A stretch of 64,000 nt of DNA, taken from contig NC_090319.1 of assembly GCF_040869045.1 (NCBI RefSeq), forward strand, positions 343,770,302 to 343,834,301, written 5' to 3'. The notes under the pieces are model-generated. The model saw nothing but the letters and a program-made list of their open reading frames with translations. It was not told where the DNA came from and ran no database searches. Below, one piece after another: positions 19,504-31,115 of this stretch. Made by a program: the position numbers and the translations under genes. Position 1 is the stretch's first letter. Each line of letters starts with the position of its first letter. Origin of the DNA: Eurosta solidaginis (taxonomy: Eukaryota; Arthropoda; Insecta; Diptera; Tephritidae).

Positions 19504-19525
19504 TAGGTTAGGTTAGGTTAGGTTA
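19504..19525. repeat. Telomere-like TTAGG run forming the LINE tail
   Basis: TAGGTTAGGTTAGGTTAGG on the plus strand, just beyond the LINE 3' UTR (read as AACCT repeats in LINE orientation). Its position exactly at the 3' end of the LINE makes a retrotransposon tail more likely than a telomere remnant. Confidence 0.75.
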
Positions 19526-19614
19526 AACTGGCCGGTCCATGAGGACCTCACATAGACTGATTGAGTCCGTAGTGTTACCAGAAGTTTTTTTAACGACCAA
19601 ACTGAAAAACCCTA

Positions 19615-20505
19615 TCAAAAACCAGGACCTATGTTATAAAATAACTCCGTCCTCTTGGCAAATACTAGAAGCTTCCTAGGACTTAAGCCACTTGCTGCTT
19701 CTAGATCTGACAGCTGTATCACTCCTAATAGCTGTAGTCTTAGCCTGGCAAGTGCAGGGCACGAGCACAGAACGTGCTCGATCGTTTCCTCCTCCAACCC
19801 GCACTTCCTACATCTGCTATCACTGACCAAGCCTAATTTAAAGGCATGTGACGCCAGAAGGCAGAGTCCAGTCAGAATACCCGTCATGAGTCTACAGTCC
19901 TCTCTTTTTAATGATAGAAGCAACTGTGTTAGTCTAAGGTTGTAAGATCTACACATAATCTTCGACACTTTACAGGCCCGCGCTTGAACCCACGCCTTTC
20001 CCGTTTGGTCGATCATGCGCACCTCTCGCCTTCCCTTAATCTCGACCAATCTAATTGGGACGTCTACGGAGCAAGCTTCAAGGGATGCGTCCTTTTTAAC
20101 TAGTTCGTCTGCTTTTTCATTCCCATCTATTCCCATATGCCCTGGGACCCAATATAGATGTATGCTTCTCCCTGTCCCGATTCTCTCCAGAGACTGCTTA
20201 CACTCTAACACGCGTTTAGATGCTGTGCTATGCGAGATTATTGCCTTAATTGCTGCTTGACTGTCAATATAAAAGTTAGCACGGTTGCAGCTTAAGCTAT
20301 TCTCATCCAGGGTTTCTAGTGCCTTGGTTATGGCTAATATTTCCGCTTGGAAAATTCTACAGTAATCCGGCAGCCTGTAGGATCTGCTTATTTCCAGATC
20401 AGCGTAGTATACCGCAGACCCTACTCCTTCCACTACTTTGGAACCATCGGTGTACACATGTATCGCCTCGTCCGCCATTTGCGCACTCTTGCGCCAATTG
20501 TCCAC
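19615..20505 (-). pseudogene. LOA-type LINE RNase H domain and C-terminal zinc-binding tail
   Basis: Begins in the linker (DNWRKSAQMADEAI). RNase HI motifs are all present: VYTDGSK (Asp), FQAEILAI (Glu), NFYIDSQAA (Asp) and GNEKADELVKK (Asp), with WVPGHMGIDGN as the basic loop. A Cys/His segment CRKCGLEEETIEHVLCSC follows, typical of LINE C-termini. RNase H removes template RNA during target-primed reverse transcription. This domain is intact for about 296 codons but separated from the RT by a stop at about 20583. Confidence 0.8.
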
Positions 20506-20582
20506 CTCTATTGTGGCCTTAAGATCTCCCTCGAAGCGCAGATAGGGAATCAGGTAGTCTGTTCTTCATGTGATTGATGACG

Positions 20583-21947
20583 CTATACTACTATGGCCAT
20601 ATGGTCGGCGCTCAAGCTGCCCGAAGCACCGAGCCTGGTTGCGGTCGTTAATGCTTTGTTCTTTGCTACCAGGTCTACCGGTGGAATGTGCAGAATGGCA
20701 TACAGTGCAGCCGTCGGGGTTGTTTTCAGCGCTCCCGTAATGCTAAGCATCGATAGTCTGCATACCCCCTCTAATTTTTTGAGGTATGTTGTTTTTTGTG
20801 TGGTTTTCCACCAAACAAGAACTCCATAGTATAGAATAGGGCTTACAGTCGCTGTAAAAACCCAATGAGAAAGAGAGGGCGATAGGCCCCACGTACACCC
20901 CAGCATTCTTTTACATGCATAGAGTGCCGTTGAGGCCTTCTTAACCATCTCCTCCACGTTGAGCTTCCATGACAGCTTACTGTCTAGGATGATTCCTAGA
21001 TATTTTGTGAAAGGTTTCTCCTTTAAGGTCACCCCTCCTAACTTAGGCCTGGTCCAATTTGGGACCTTGAACCTCTTTGTAAACAAGACCATATCAGTCT
21101 TCTCCGTATTGACTTTCAACCCGACATTAGATGCCCAGGTATGAATATCCCGAAGCGCCCGATCCATCAAAGAACTAATCGTTGGACGGCACTTTCCACT
21201 TATGACAATTGCAACGTCATCTGCGTAAGCCGTAAGTTTTACGGGTCCCTCATCGAATTGCCTGAGCAGTTGGTTGATGACCAGCGTCCACAGCAGAGGT
21301 GATAGCACCTCTCCCTGCGGTGTGCCCCTGTCCACTGATTTCGTGGCCTCGTACAATCCCCATTGTGATGTAATCTTTCTGCAATTTAGCATGCAGCCGA
21401 TCCATCTGATTAAGGCAGGATGTACTTTAATGTAATTAAGACCATCCATAATCGCCCATGTTGCAAAATTATTGAAAGCCCCGGCAATGTCCAAGAAGAC
21501 TCCTAGAGCATACTCCTTATATTCCAGGGATTTCTCTATGCTTATTACCACCCTATGCAATGCGGTGTCTACCGACTTGCCTTTGGTGTACGCACGCTGT
21601 GTTGTGGAGAGCAGCTTTTCATCCACGTTGGACTTTATGTACACATCTATCAGCCTATCAAAGGTTTTGAGCAGAAATGATGTTAAGATAATGGGTCTAT
21701 AGTCTTTGGGATACACGTGACCGATCTTCCCCGCCTTTGATAGAAAAGCTACACGAGCAGTTCTCCAAGAGTGCGGTACATGATTCAATCTTATGCACCC
21801 ATCGAATATTATTTTAAGCCATTCCACGACCGCCCTACTTGAGACTTGCAGCATGGCCGGGAATATACCATCTGGGCCCGGCGATTTAAACTTAGAAAAC
21901 GTCTTCACTGCCCACTCGATCTTGGTATCGGTCACCAAGCCCGGCAC
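20583..21947 (-). pseudogene. LOA-type LINE reverse transcriptase
   Basis: 454 codons. RT signatures in order: KFKSPGPDGIFPAML (block 1), DYRPIILTSFLLKTFDRLID, GVFLDIAGAFNN (motif A), GTPQGEVLSPLLW (motif B), LTAYADDVAIVI (motif C with the YADD box) and VNTEKTDMVLF. Thumb-region text follows to DHMAIVV. Upstream, LKVLLDTHFPSGHG (about 22025) lies in another frame, so a frameshift separates the RT from its N-terminal extension. Catalytic Asp residues are all kept. Confidence 0.8.
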
Positions 21948-22456
21948 TACTAGCTCCGTGATCGAATGATGTCTGTTGGCTCTTCTAAACCGTGTCCCGA
22001 TGGGAAATGTGTATCGAGAAGCACCTTAAGGGATGTCTCACTATTACGTGACCATTCCCCGTTCTCTTTCTTTATTAGTCCCTGGACTATGTTTCCCTTT
22101 GCTAGGACTTTTTTCAACCGTGCTGTTTCGCTGGAGCACTCTATGTCCGTACAGAAACTTCTCCATGAGTTTCTCTTCGCCCTGGTAATTTCACGCTTGT
22201 AGATCCTCAGTAGATCCCTTTACTCGTCCCGACACGCTTCGCTTTCCGCGGTCTTTGCGAGCTTAAACATTTCTTTTACCTGTCTTCTTAGAAGACTCAG
22301 CTCATTACTCCACCATGGCGGCTTTGCATTTTGCTCTGAATCTTCTTAGAGGGCAAGCTTTGTTATACGCAGTCATAAGCGTCCTTATTAGGAGTTCATT
22401 CGACTCCTCCAGTTCCTCTACATTAGCAACCTCTTTGGGTTGTCCCAGTTTTGTTT

Positions 22457-23418
22457 CTATATGTTTCTAAAATTTAGTCCAGTTCGTTGCCCTAGGGTTT
22501 CTAAAGGTTCCTCCTTCTCTACTCTCTTTAGGGGGATGGTGAAGCTGATATACGCATGGTCGGAGAGGGATGGTCTATCAAGAACCATAAAATCATACCT
22601 TGATATATCACGCTCGGAGCTGAATGTAATATCCAGAACATTACTAGAATGTATATAGGGACATTTCCCCTGTTGGCTATCTGCAAATTGGTTTGCAGGA
22701 TGTAACAAAATAGAGATTCGCCTCTCTCGTTCGTATCTGCTCCTCCTCACGCATTGTGGTTCGCATTTGCATTTGCGCCTATGAACAACCGCCCTTTGCG
22801 CCCTTCCTCTTGTATTAGCCTTTTGCACTTCATCGGTGGAGCCTCCGCAGCATGGGCCATGTAGCAGGACGCCAGGATAAATGCCTGCTTATTCTTTTGC
22901 TCAACGGCCACCGCTACGAGATCCTTAGTGGTGTAATTAGGCAGCATATATGAATGCAGCTGTTTCCTTACCATTACTACAGCTCGCACCCGTCCTTCCG
23001 TTTGCGCGTAGTAAACGCCAAACCCGCGCGCGCTAAGTCCGGAAACCTTTCCTGCCGATGAGAGCCACGGCTCCTGGATCAGCGCCACGTCAAACGAACC
23101 GTCCTCAAGGGTTAGGAGGAGTTCGCTCGACGCCACTTTACTGTGTTGGAGGTTTATCTGTAGGACTCGCACCACCATTGGGCTGTTTGTCCCCCTCCAG
23201 CACCTTCGCCTTGACGTCGTCGTCCTCCCCTTGCCCTTTTGGTTTAGAGTATTCGAGGCCCCTTCAGCCTCTCGTGACTGTTGTGCCGGGTGTTCCTCTG
23301 TGCGAGTCACAGCACCATTTAGCGGTTGGTCCTCTTCTAGCACGTTCGTGGTGACGTCAGGGACCTCCATTTGTCTTTTTTCCCTTAGGCTTTTGAGGTC
23401 CTTTTCGACTTCGCCCAC
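22457..23418 (-). pseudogene. LOA-type LINE apurinic-like endonuclease
   Basis: Two overlapping frames. The first (to 22747) has a hydrophilic lead, then VRVLQINLQHSK, DVALIQEPWL (catalytic Glu), and ILASCYMAHAAEAPP. The second (from 22828) gives NVLDITFSS, SRYDFMVLDRPSLSDHAYISF (SDHxxI). The GDFN-equivalent reads GANANANHNA. The frameshift lies near 22760-22820. The endonuclease nicks target DNA for retrotransposition; this copy is dead by frameshift. Confidence 0.7.
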
Positions 23419-23595
23419 CTCTGGCGTGTTAGGGTTTTTATCCTCGGGACTTTTTTCCTGAGTCGCATGTAAATTTTGCCAGCGCCAAAGGACATTTTGC
23501 CAAGCTGCGTGTATAAAATATCCCCCGCCTGCTTGTTTATTTGGAAGATGTAGAACTGACCATCCTCGGTAAGTACTGTATCGAGGTCGATTACA

Positions 23596-23850
23596 ACTTA
23601 GTTAATTAAAAACACACGAGCCAGTTTGTATTTCGATAGGTTTTTTTGACATTCGGCCGATTTTTCTTTATTTTTTCTGACAAATGAAAATTTTGTTTTT
23701 AGTTTGAAAATTTTGTGCATAAAACACAACTAAATTCAACTTTCTTGTGAAAAAAATGAACCTTCAGAGACCGAAATCGTTTTTCCGTGTTATTTGCATT
23801 GTTTTTAATGTCAAAAATGTTATAAAAATAAAATTTAAAACATTGAATCA
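23596..23850. repeat. TIR element family T1, truncated copy 3
   Basis: GAGCCAGTTTGTATTTCGAT to AAATGTTATAAAAATAAAAT repeats the middle of T1 copies 1 and 2. Neither terminal repeat is present. It abuts the 5' side of the LOA-type LINE. Confidence 0.6.
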
Positions 23851-23865
23851 CTAAACTGGTCGATT

Positions 23866-24290
23866 ACATCGATTTCCATAAGGTAGGTTCGATCAGCTGT
23901 CTTATCTGGTTATGGCTTTATGGTTATAAGTCACCATTAATTGGCCCTTTAATCGATTACATTGATTTCCATAAGGTAGGTTCGATCAGCTGTTTTATCT
24001 GGTTATGGTTATATGCATTGTGAATGATGACTAAGTGTGTTATCTTATCTCTCAACTGCCTGACAGGCTGTTCAATATGGCTACTTTTCAGCGTTTTGAC
24101 GGGCTGTTCAATATGGCGGCGCCTATCTTCAGCGGGTGATAGAAAGAGAGACAAAATGAGACAGCGATAGTCAAATACAAATCAGGTGATCCAATCACTT
24201 TGGAATTTTGACGTTTATGCAGAAGATATCACACTTAGTCATCATTCACAATGGTTATATGGTTCTAAGTCACCATTAAGTGGCCCTTAA
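23866..24290. mobile_element. MITE family M1, copy interrupted by MITE M2
   Basis: CGATTACATCGATTTCC, AAGGTAGGTTCGATCAGCTG, GGTTATAAGTCACCATTAAT and TGGCCCT occur twice in this interval in the orientation opposite to 11219. The right end GTCACCATTAAGTGGCCCTT (about 24290) is separated from its inner part by the M2 element at 24016-24253. Confidence 0.6.
24016..24253. mobile_element. MITE family M2, intact copy with 8-bp target duplication
   Basis: Ends CATTGTGAATGATGACTAAG and its inverse (CTTAGTCATCATTCACAATG) form TIRs of about 30 bases. GTTATATG is duplicated at 24008-24015 and 24254-24261. It is 238 bp and non-coding, and lies inside MITE M1. A second copy, cut by the Harbinger, is at 12690-12873 plus 19257-19275. 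An 8-bp duplication suggests a hAT or P-type helper. Confidence 0.8.
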
Positions 24291-24416
24291 GTTTGGTCAT
24301 TTCCTTAATGGAAACAGTCTGTAACTAATCCCTGAATCGCACCCTACCAATCGCCATGGCAAAAAAACTAAAAAAAATGTGTTTCTTATATTTTACACTA
24401 TTCGTTTTTCTTCCTG

Positions 24417-24596
24417 GTTGCGTCCGGTTAATACCCTCCCTATTGATGAAAAAATTATGGAAACAGTGGTGAAGAAGCAACTAGTAACATACCTAGACGA
24501 TCATAATATAATCATACCAGAGCAATCAGGCTTCAGGAAAGCCACTCCTGCGAAACAGCATTGAAAACGGTAGTGGTATCTTGCTTCTTAGACTTA
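24417..24596 (+). pseudogene. Jockey-family LINE (type A) RT fragment, left part
   Basis: The plus strand encodes RPVNTLPIDEKIMETVVKKQ, NIIIPEQSGFRK and, after a shift, CFLDLK. It is closely related to the RT of the Jockey element at 40424-45046 (RPINTLPTDEKNMETVVKDQ there). Motif A is cut at FLDLK, where LINE B begins. The other end of this copy resumes at about 35085. Confidence 0.8.
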
Positions 24597-24599
24597 AAA

Positions 24600-25173
24600 T
24601 AGAGTGGGCGGTGGCGTGTTGATTGCCGTGCATACCAGGTTCTCTGCGGAGGAAATGTATTTCGCAGACTCTAATGATGTTGAGTTCCTTTGCGTGAGAG
24701 TAAAACTCTCTTCTATTTACAAATTTTTTTTAGCATTATATATTCCCCCCAGTCAGATATTTCTATATATATAAAACATGCTTCCCTGGTGAGGTTGGTA
24801 TTTTCTTTGGCTAGGTCTGTTGATTCTGTCATCGTGGCTGGTGATTTTAATTTGCCTTGTGTGTCTTGGAATATTATTTATGGTTTATTATTTCCCACAT
24901 CATCTCGCGATATATTCTACGAATTTCTAAATGCCTTTACAGAATAGGATTTATAATGAATTTGGTTAATGCTTAGACTTAATTTTTTCAGATGACTCGT
25001 CGAATTGTTCAGTGAGTCGATGCGATCCAATAGTTCTGCCCGAATATGTATACCATCCCGCTTTGGCTTTATATATGGATTATCTCCATGCACCGGAGCG
25101 TAGAACTATTAGGAATGTGTTTTCTGGCCGGTTTCTTTTCAGGAAGGCAAATTTGTCTGTGCTTATTGAGGAG
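24600..25173 (+). pseudogene. LINE B endonuclease fragment, left part
   Basis: The plus strand reads GGGVLIAVHTRFSAEEMYFA, FLCVRVK, QISIYIKHASLVRLVFSLA and SVIVAGDFNLPCVSW (GDFN catalytic motif), then a decayed region to LSVLIEE at the BEL insertion point. These are middle-to-late endonuclease segments of a Jockey/CR1-like LINE; 5' parts are missing. The element continues at 32518 beyond the BEL/Pao insertion. Frameshifts and stops are present. Confidence 0.7.
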
Positions 25174-25580
25174 TGTCGCGTAGCAAATAATTCGGATTTG
25201 GGATGAACATGAATTGCCAGAAGATTGAAACTATGTTCAAGTTTGTATATTCAAGCTTATCCCAGCTTATTCAAGCATATTCAAGTTTATTTCTGTGTAA
25301 AAAAGGTTATGTAACATTCAAGTTGACAATAAATTAGACACATTACTTACCCCAGTATCTTTCTCCGTCCGTTCGCTACGCGTGGTAATTTTCCAATGAC
25401 GGAATTTTGTAGATCAATTTATACCGCTCAACGTAACGGAATATGCGAATGACGGAACAAAGAAGAAAGAAATGGGGTGAGCAAAGGACAACTAAACAGA
25501 GATGCATTTGTGGTGAAGTATGCATTTGGTAACTTAAGGTTGCCATCTAGTTTACATTTCAAATAATTCAATCTATTACA
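25174..25580 (-). repeat. BEL/Pao 3' LTR
   Basis: Begins TGTCGCGTAGC and ends ATCTATTACA on the plus strand; in element orientation this is the downstream LTR. Differences from the other LTR seen by eye lie near 25217, 25261 and 25423. Confidence 0.9.
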
Positions 25581-25592
25581 TCCCCGCCCCCG
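25581..25592 (-). other. BEL/Pao polypurine tract
   Basis: On the minus strand GGGGGCGGGGA directly precedes the 3' LTR. Purine tracts in this place prime plus-strand DNA synthesis in LTR elements. Confidence 0.7.
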
Positions 25593-25596
25593 TGAA

Positions 25597-28500
25597 TCAC
25601 GCTGGATTCACCACCATGTCGAGCTTGGCCAGCTTTGATGCAGGACGCTGAACCGAACCAGTAGGTGTCAGAACGTCTGCCCTCCGAACTTGACCATCCT
25701 TGCCAGGGTATGTCCTTTGGATCCTGCCACGACGCCACTCTTTCCTTGGCTCGTTGGGGTCACAAATTAGTACCAAGTCCCCTTCTCGCAGCGGGTCTGT
25801 AGGCGAACACCACTTTGACCGCCTGGTCAGTGTTGGCAAGTATTCCTCTACCCATCTCTTCCAGAATCGATCTCGCATCTGCCTGACGATATGCCACTGC
25901 TTACGTAGGGAACAGTACTTCTCCGGCGGCTCCATGCAGCTTGGAGTTTGCGCTGTGTTGGCGCTACCCAACAAAAAATGGTTGGGGGTTAAAGGCTCCT
26001 CTTATTGTGGGTCAACAGGTAAATGCGTTAGTGGCCGAGAGTTCACTGTATTCTCAGCATCAATCAACAAACTCTGAAACGCGTGCTCTTTTGGATGTAT
26101 CTCTTTCATTGTATGACGTAGCACCTTCTTCACGCGTTGCACCATGCGTTCCCAAGCACCCCCTGCCGATGGATTTTCAGGACAGTTAAATACCCACTCA
26201 ACGCTCTTACTTGACAGCTCGCTCTGTAATTCATAGTAATCAAACACATCTTTGAAGCGCTTTAACTCGCCGTCCACACCGACGAAATTTTTCCCATTAT
26301 CCGATCGTATCCGCTTTGGAACCCCTCTTCTATTCATAAAGTTGCGTAACGCAAGGATACATGCGTCCGTTGAAAGGTCATGTGCAACCTCAAGGTGGAT
26401 AGCCCTCATCGTCAGGCATGTGAACAAGGCCACCCATCTCTTCTCTGTGCGTCTCCCAACTGTGACGCTTACGGGCCCAAAGTAGTCCAAGCCGGTGTAC
26501 GTGAACGGTTTCACATATGGAGTTACTCGATCCTCCGGAAGTTGTCCCATCTGCGGTGCCTGCGGCTTCGCCCTCTTAATTTTGCATGTATTACACCCTG
26601 CTATGACTCCACGAAGGACTTTTCTTAGATTCAGGATCCAAAACCTTTGTCGTATCATACAAATTGTCGCCTCGGTGTTCAAGTGCTTCATACGGCTATG
26701 CTCATGGGAGACGATAAGCTTTGTTACGGGATGTTTTGGCGGTAGGATTATCGGATGTTTTGCGTCGTATGCCAACCAGCTGGCTTCATTCAAGCGACCA
26801 CTGACCCGCAGGAGTCCATGAACGTCTATGGACGGCGAAAGAGCGTACAGTGAACTGTTAGCTGGCACGGCGACGCCATTCTTCAACCGACTTATCTCGT
26901 CGGCAAAGGCTTCGTTCTGCACTTGGCGGCACAATAACTGCTCTGCTGATTCAAGTTCTGAAGCAGTCAACCCGTATTGCAATGTACTGCTGGCTTGTCG
27001 GGTGGTTATTTTGCAATTATTAATGAAGCGTAGGACCCAGGCGACGGCTCTTTTCAGTTTTATATACGCTGAAAACCTTTCAAAGTCAATACCGATTTGT
27101 TTAATAGCCAAAAGTGTAAATTTAGGGCGCAGTTCTTCATGATCCTCTGTAGCTATATCATTGGAAGTACCTGTTGGCCACTGACTCTCACGCCGATGCA
27201 AAAACGCTGGACCCGTATACCATCGAGAGGACGGGCCCACATTTACGTCTTTGTGAACTCGAGTGGCCTCGTCGGCAACGTTTTCCTTTGTGGGTACCCA
27301 TCTCCAATCCGACGGCTTTGACACACTCAGAATTTCGGCGATTCGATGGGCTACGAAAGGTTTATAGCGGCAATGCTCACTGGCTATCCACTTGAGGACC
27401 GTCCTCGAGTCGCTCCAAAAGACAATTTTGTTTACTCGCGCTGTATGTTCCTCCACTATTGTCGACATCATGCGCGATCCCAGTAATGCCGCCTGCAACT
27501 CGAGTCTGGGTATGGAGAGCGGCTTCAGAGGTGCACTTCTAGTTTTGGCAAATACGATTGCAACGGCTACATCACCCGATGAGGTCTCCGACCTCCAATA
27601 CGCTACAGCCGCAAAGGCATCCTCACTAGCGTCAACAAATACATGTAGTTGCAAGGACTCTGGCTTTCCTTTGTAGAAGTAGTGACGTGGAATTTGGCAG
27701 TCTGATACATTCAACATTTGTCTACGAAATTGGAACCAAATGGCGCTAACTTCCGGTGTAACTGGCTCATCCCACCCTAGATCTCGCTTCCATATCTCAC
27801 GCATCATAAGCTTAGCTGTTATAGTTAAGTGACTCAAGAGTCCCAATGTATCGAAAATGGACATTATTACACTCAACAGCAATCGTTTCGTTGGCGTAAT
27901 ATCACCACTGATTACAGATGCACAATATCCATGAAATTCCGGCCGGTACGTAAATGTATCGCTTTGTGGTAGCCACGCCATCCCCAGAACCTTCTCCCAT
28001 GTGTTGGATTCCTTTGACTTGATTGACAATGCTGTGGTTTCACCATCCAATGCAGCAACAACTTCACGGGCGTTAGACCTAAATTTCCGCAACTGAAAAC
28101 TTGCACCTTTATGTATTTGACGAACCTGTTCCGAGATGTGTATGGCTTCGGAGACGGTATCGAAACTATCAACATAGTCATCAACGTAGTGGCGTTCGAT
28201 TATAGCTTTAACTGCACGTCGATCATGATTTGTATGTTCTAAAGCATTCCTCACTTTAACATAGTTGGCCGAACACGGGGAGCATGCCGCACCGAACGTC
28301 ATGGCTATCATTTCGTAAACATCGGGAGCCTTCTGACCATCACCATCGCGCCACAAAAACCTCTGTGAGCAACGATCTTCCGGGCGCATTACGACTTGGT
28401 GAAACATCTCCTGAATATCTGCGCATACTGCGACAGCACCTTCTCTTAAATGAAATAGAATTGACACCAGAGAGCGATACTGCTGAGGACCCTTAAGCAA

Positions 28501-31026
28501 TTGGGAATTTAGCGAAACTCCATTTGATGTCGCTGCTGCGTCGAACACCAATCGCAGTTTACCTGGCTTTTGGGGGTTTACCACCCCAAAGTGCGGAAGA
28601 TACCAAGTCCTTGCCGTTGTTTCCGCGGCTTCACGTGGCAGCAGCTTACGCGCATAATTTTTGACGACATACGTTTCGATGATATTTTGGTAGGCCTTGC
28701 CAAATTCGTTATCCTTAGCCATACGTCGTTCGATGCCCACAAGGCGTCTCAATGCCATGCTGTCTGGTAGCTCGATCCTGTCGTACTTCCACAACAACCC
28801 GGTTTGAAATCTATCATTCAACTTCAATGTAGTTTCTTCAAGAATACGTTTTGCCCGCATATCATCTGCGCTTTCAATCGGCGGTGCAGCTCTTACTCCA
28901 AATGAATCGACGCTGAAATAGTCCTTTATCATATTGTGCATCTGGCAGTCTGATGCGTTGACGTGAAGGCAAGACAGCTTCCTTGGGGGCGGGGTGGTCG
29001 ACGGTCCAAATATGACACAACCGAGATCTGTAAACGCTGCGTATGGTCCCTCATGGTTCGTCGTCGTGGCCCGGATAGGCAGACCGAGATGGCAGTGGTC
29101 TAGTCCAATTAAAACTTTAGGCGTTACGTTTTGATACGGCTGTACCGGCATTTTACCTTGATACCTTTCGACATTACGGATATCACTCTGACTGAGGCTT
29201 TGCATTGGCAAGTTTAAATTGGCTACACCATGGACGTTCCGTAGCATATGACGTTTCTGCATTCCCAAACCACTGACAAACAAATCAACCAAGGCGACGG
29301 GCTGATTTACGGCGTTACCTCCAAACCATTGAATTTCAAGTTCCTTTACTAAAGAGTCGTCCATCATCGTAATCGATGATCCTTCATCGAGTAGTGCATA
29401 CGTATTGAGTCGCTTATTTGGTCCATAGAGCGTAACAGGAATCACTCTAAATAGCAGATTTGCATTAGCGCGTGCGGAGCAGTTGAGGACCGGATTGTTA
29501 GGGCTTGGTGATTCAGGCGCTTGAGATTTGGCTGGCTGATCACCCTGACACTCATGCAACAAACGATTGTGGAACTTAGAGCAACCTTTCACTGAACAAG
29601 GTTTGCGGCGGAGGCAGTCGCGAGTAGAGTGACCAGGCCACAGACAGCTAAAACAAAGACGTAATCGTTTTACCAGTTTCCAGCGCTCCGGTACATTGGC
29701 TTCGAGCAGACGTCGACACTCAGTAGATTTATGATCACCTTGACAAACGATGCATTTGGTAGTACGTTGTTCGCCGGCTGTATGCAATACTGCGCGTCGT
29801 TTAGATTCTTTTGCATCACTAGTCTGGACCATCTGTACGAAGCTCGCAACCTCAGTTAACCATTCACTAAAATTTACTATGGTTGGAAATGGCCGAATAG
29901 AAGAAGAATGACGAGCCCAATCCAAACGTTTATTAAGAGGAAGCTTCGCTACTAGTTCGTCCAATAAGGTTGGATTGGCCAAATGTTTATCTTCACCTAT
30001 AGACTGAAGGAAAACTGTAAGGTTCTTAGTTGTGGTTGCGAACGAGACTAATTTGCCAATATTAGCTTCTGAGATAGGTGGTACCTCTCGTATAACTTTG
30101 AGTTGGCTCCGAATGAGCTGCTCAGGACGACCGAACCTAAAGCGTAGTTGCTCAATAATAAAATTCACATTGCTTGGGTGTATTAATAGGGACTTAACTA
30201 CCTCCCTAGCTTCCCCTTTAAGGCATTTGTTAAGACGCTGGTTATTTTCAAAACTGGAATAATTATAGACCGCCGTCGACTCTGTGAATGCTGCATAAAA
30301 TATGGGCCAGTCCTCCGCTTGACCTGAAAGCAATGGTAAATCTAACAATTTCCTGGGTGGTGGCATGTAATTTATTGGCGGGGTATGGCTTGACAAGTTC
30401 GCTCGTAAGTTATGAGCGGAGGTGACGACCGGTGCGTTGGTATTGGATACACCATAATGTTGAGCCATGCTAGGTGACCAGGATGACCGACCATAGCACG
30501 ACGTGGAGCTCGACGAAACGGTATGCGGGGCTTCATGTGAGGCGCTATATGACTCGCCTACTAATTGGGTCAGGGTACCATCAGGAGTAGCAATGTAGCT
30601 GGGCTGAATAATTGTTGCATAGTTGGCTGGCTGCTCATTCAACGAAGCTGTTGAATTCACTATATATGGCTGCTCATTTGCTGGCGATGCACTCGTCGAT
30701 ACTGGTTGCCCGACGTGAGGCCTATGCAACCCCATGGTACCACTGCCCGATACTATACTACCGATCGACGCAATGAATTTATTGTGCGTTGGAGTGGCTA
30801 CCTGCGCAGCCGGCGTCACGACACATTGGTGATGCGTATATGTATTTAACCTAACAGGAGACGTGGCTGGTGGCATTAAATGTGATGATGCTGCTACTGT
30901 ACGTTGGCGTTCGGTATCTGCGATTTTAACTTCTGCTTGCCTAAGTTGCAGCTCCAATCTAGAAATTTGTTGTTGCATTGCTAAAAGAATATTAACTTGC
31001 GATGCATTATACGTATTTGTGCACAC
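25597..31026 (-). pseudogene. BEL/Pao Gag-Pol polyprotein (knuckle, protease, RT, RNase H, integrase) with one in-frame stop
   Basis: Open 31026-26002 (1674 codons), then TAA at 26001-25999, then the same frame continues to 25597. Approximate residues: coiled-coil-like front; UBN2/DUF1759-type Gag region 220-390; zinc knuckles around 423-475 (CIVCQGDHKSTEC, CFSCLWPGHSTRDC); aspartic protease with LLDEGSS at ~542; RT with YVDDYVDSF at ~945; RNase H with FWSDSRTVLKW at ~1199; integrase His/Cys segment at ~1440 and DDE residues in GLDYFGPV, RSDNGKNF and GGAWERM to ~1620. The part after the stop is the integrase C-terminus (DPLREGDLVLI). The stop would remove the integrase tail. The Gag N-terminus is in a different frame upstream. 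All catalytic motifs seen are preserved, in keeping with the young LTRs. Confidence 0.9.
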
Positions 31027-31115
31027 TGCTGTAGCGGCACTGCTGGCGTTCCACGGCGCAGAGACGTTGGCAGAGGATTCTACGGATTGGGCGGCGGCAT
31101 TGGAGTTGACAAATG

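Larger units (their letters stand above)
19503..23590 (-). mobile_element. LOA-type LINE with RNase H, 3' tail of AACCT repeats
   Basis: Minus-strand non-LTR element. Order 5' to 3': endonuclease (23418-22457), reverse transcriptase (about 22020-20583), RNase H plus Cys-rich tail (20505-19615), short 3' UTR, then about four AACCT units at 19525-19504. Endonuclease-RT-RNase H order with LIQEPW at the endonuclease front fits the LOA/I group of insect LINEs. No ORF1 (Gag-like) is seen, and the left neighbour of the 5' side is a T1 repeat at 23596, so the copy is probably 5'-truncated. All domains are frameshifted. Confidence 0.75.

Noticed and set aside
19504..19525. Interstitial telomere repeat
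   Set aside because: It lies exactly at the 3' end of a LINE in the position of its tail, and flies lack TTAGG telomeres.
25700..30262. Many 60-120-codon plus-strand frames opposite BEL/Pao pol
   Set aside because: Shadows of the long minus-strand polyprotein; none has a domain.
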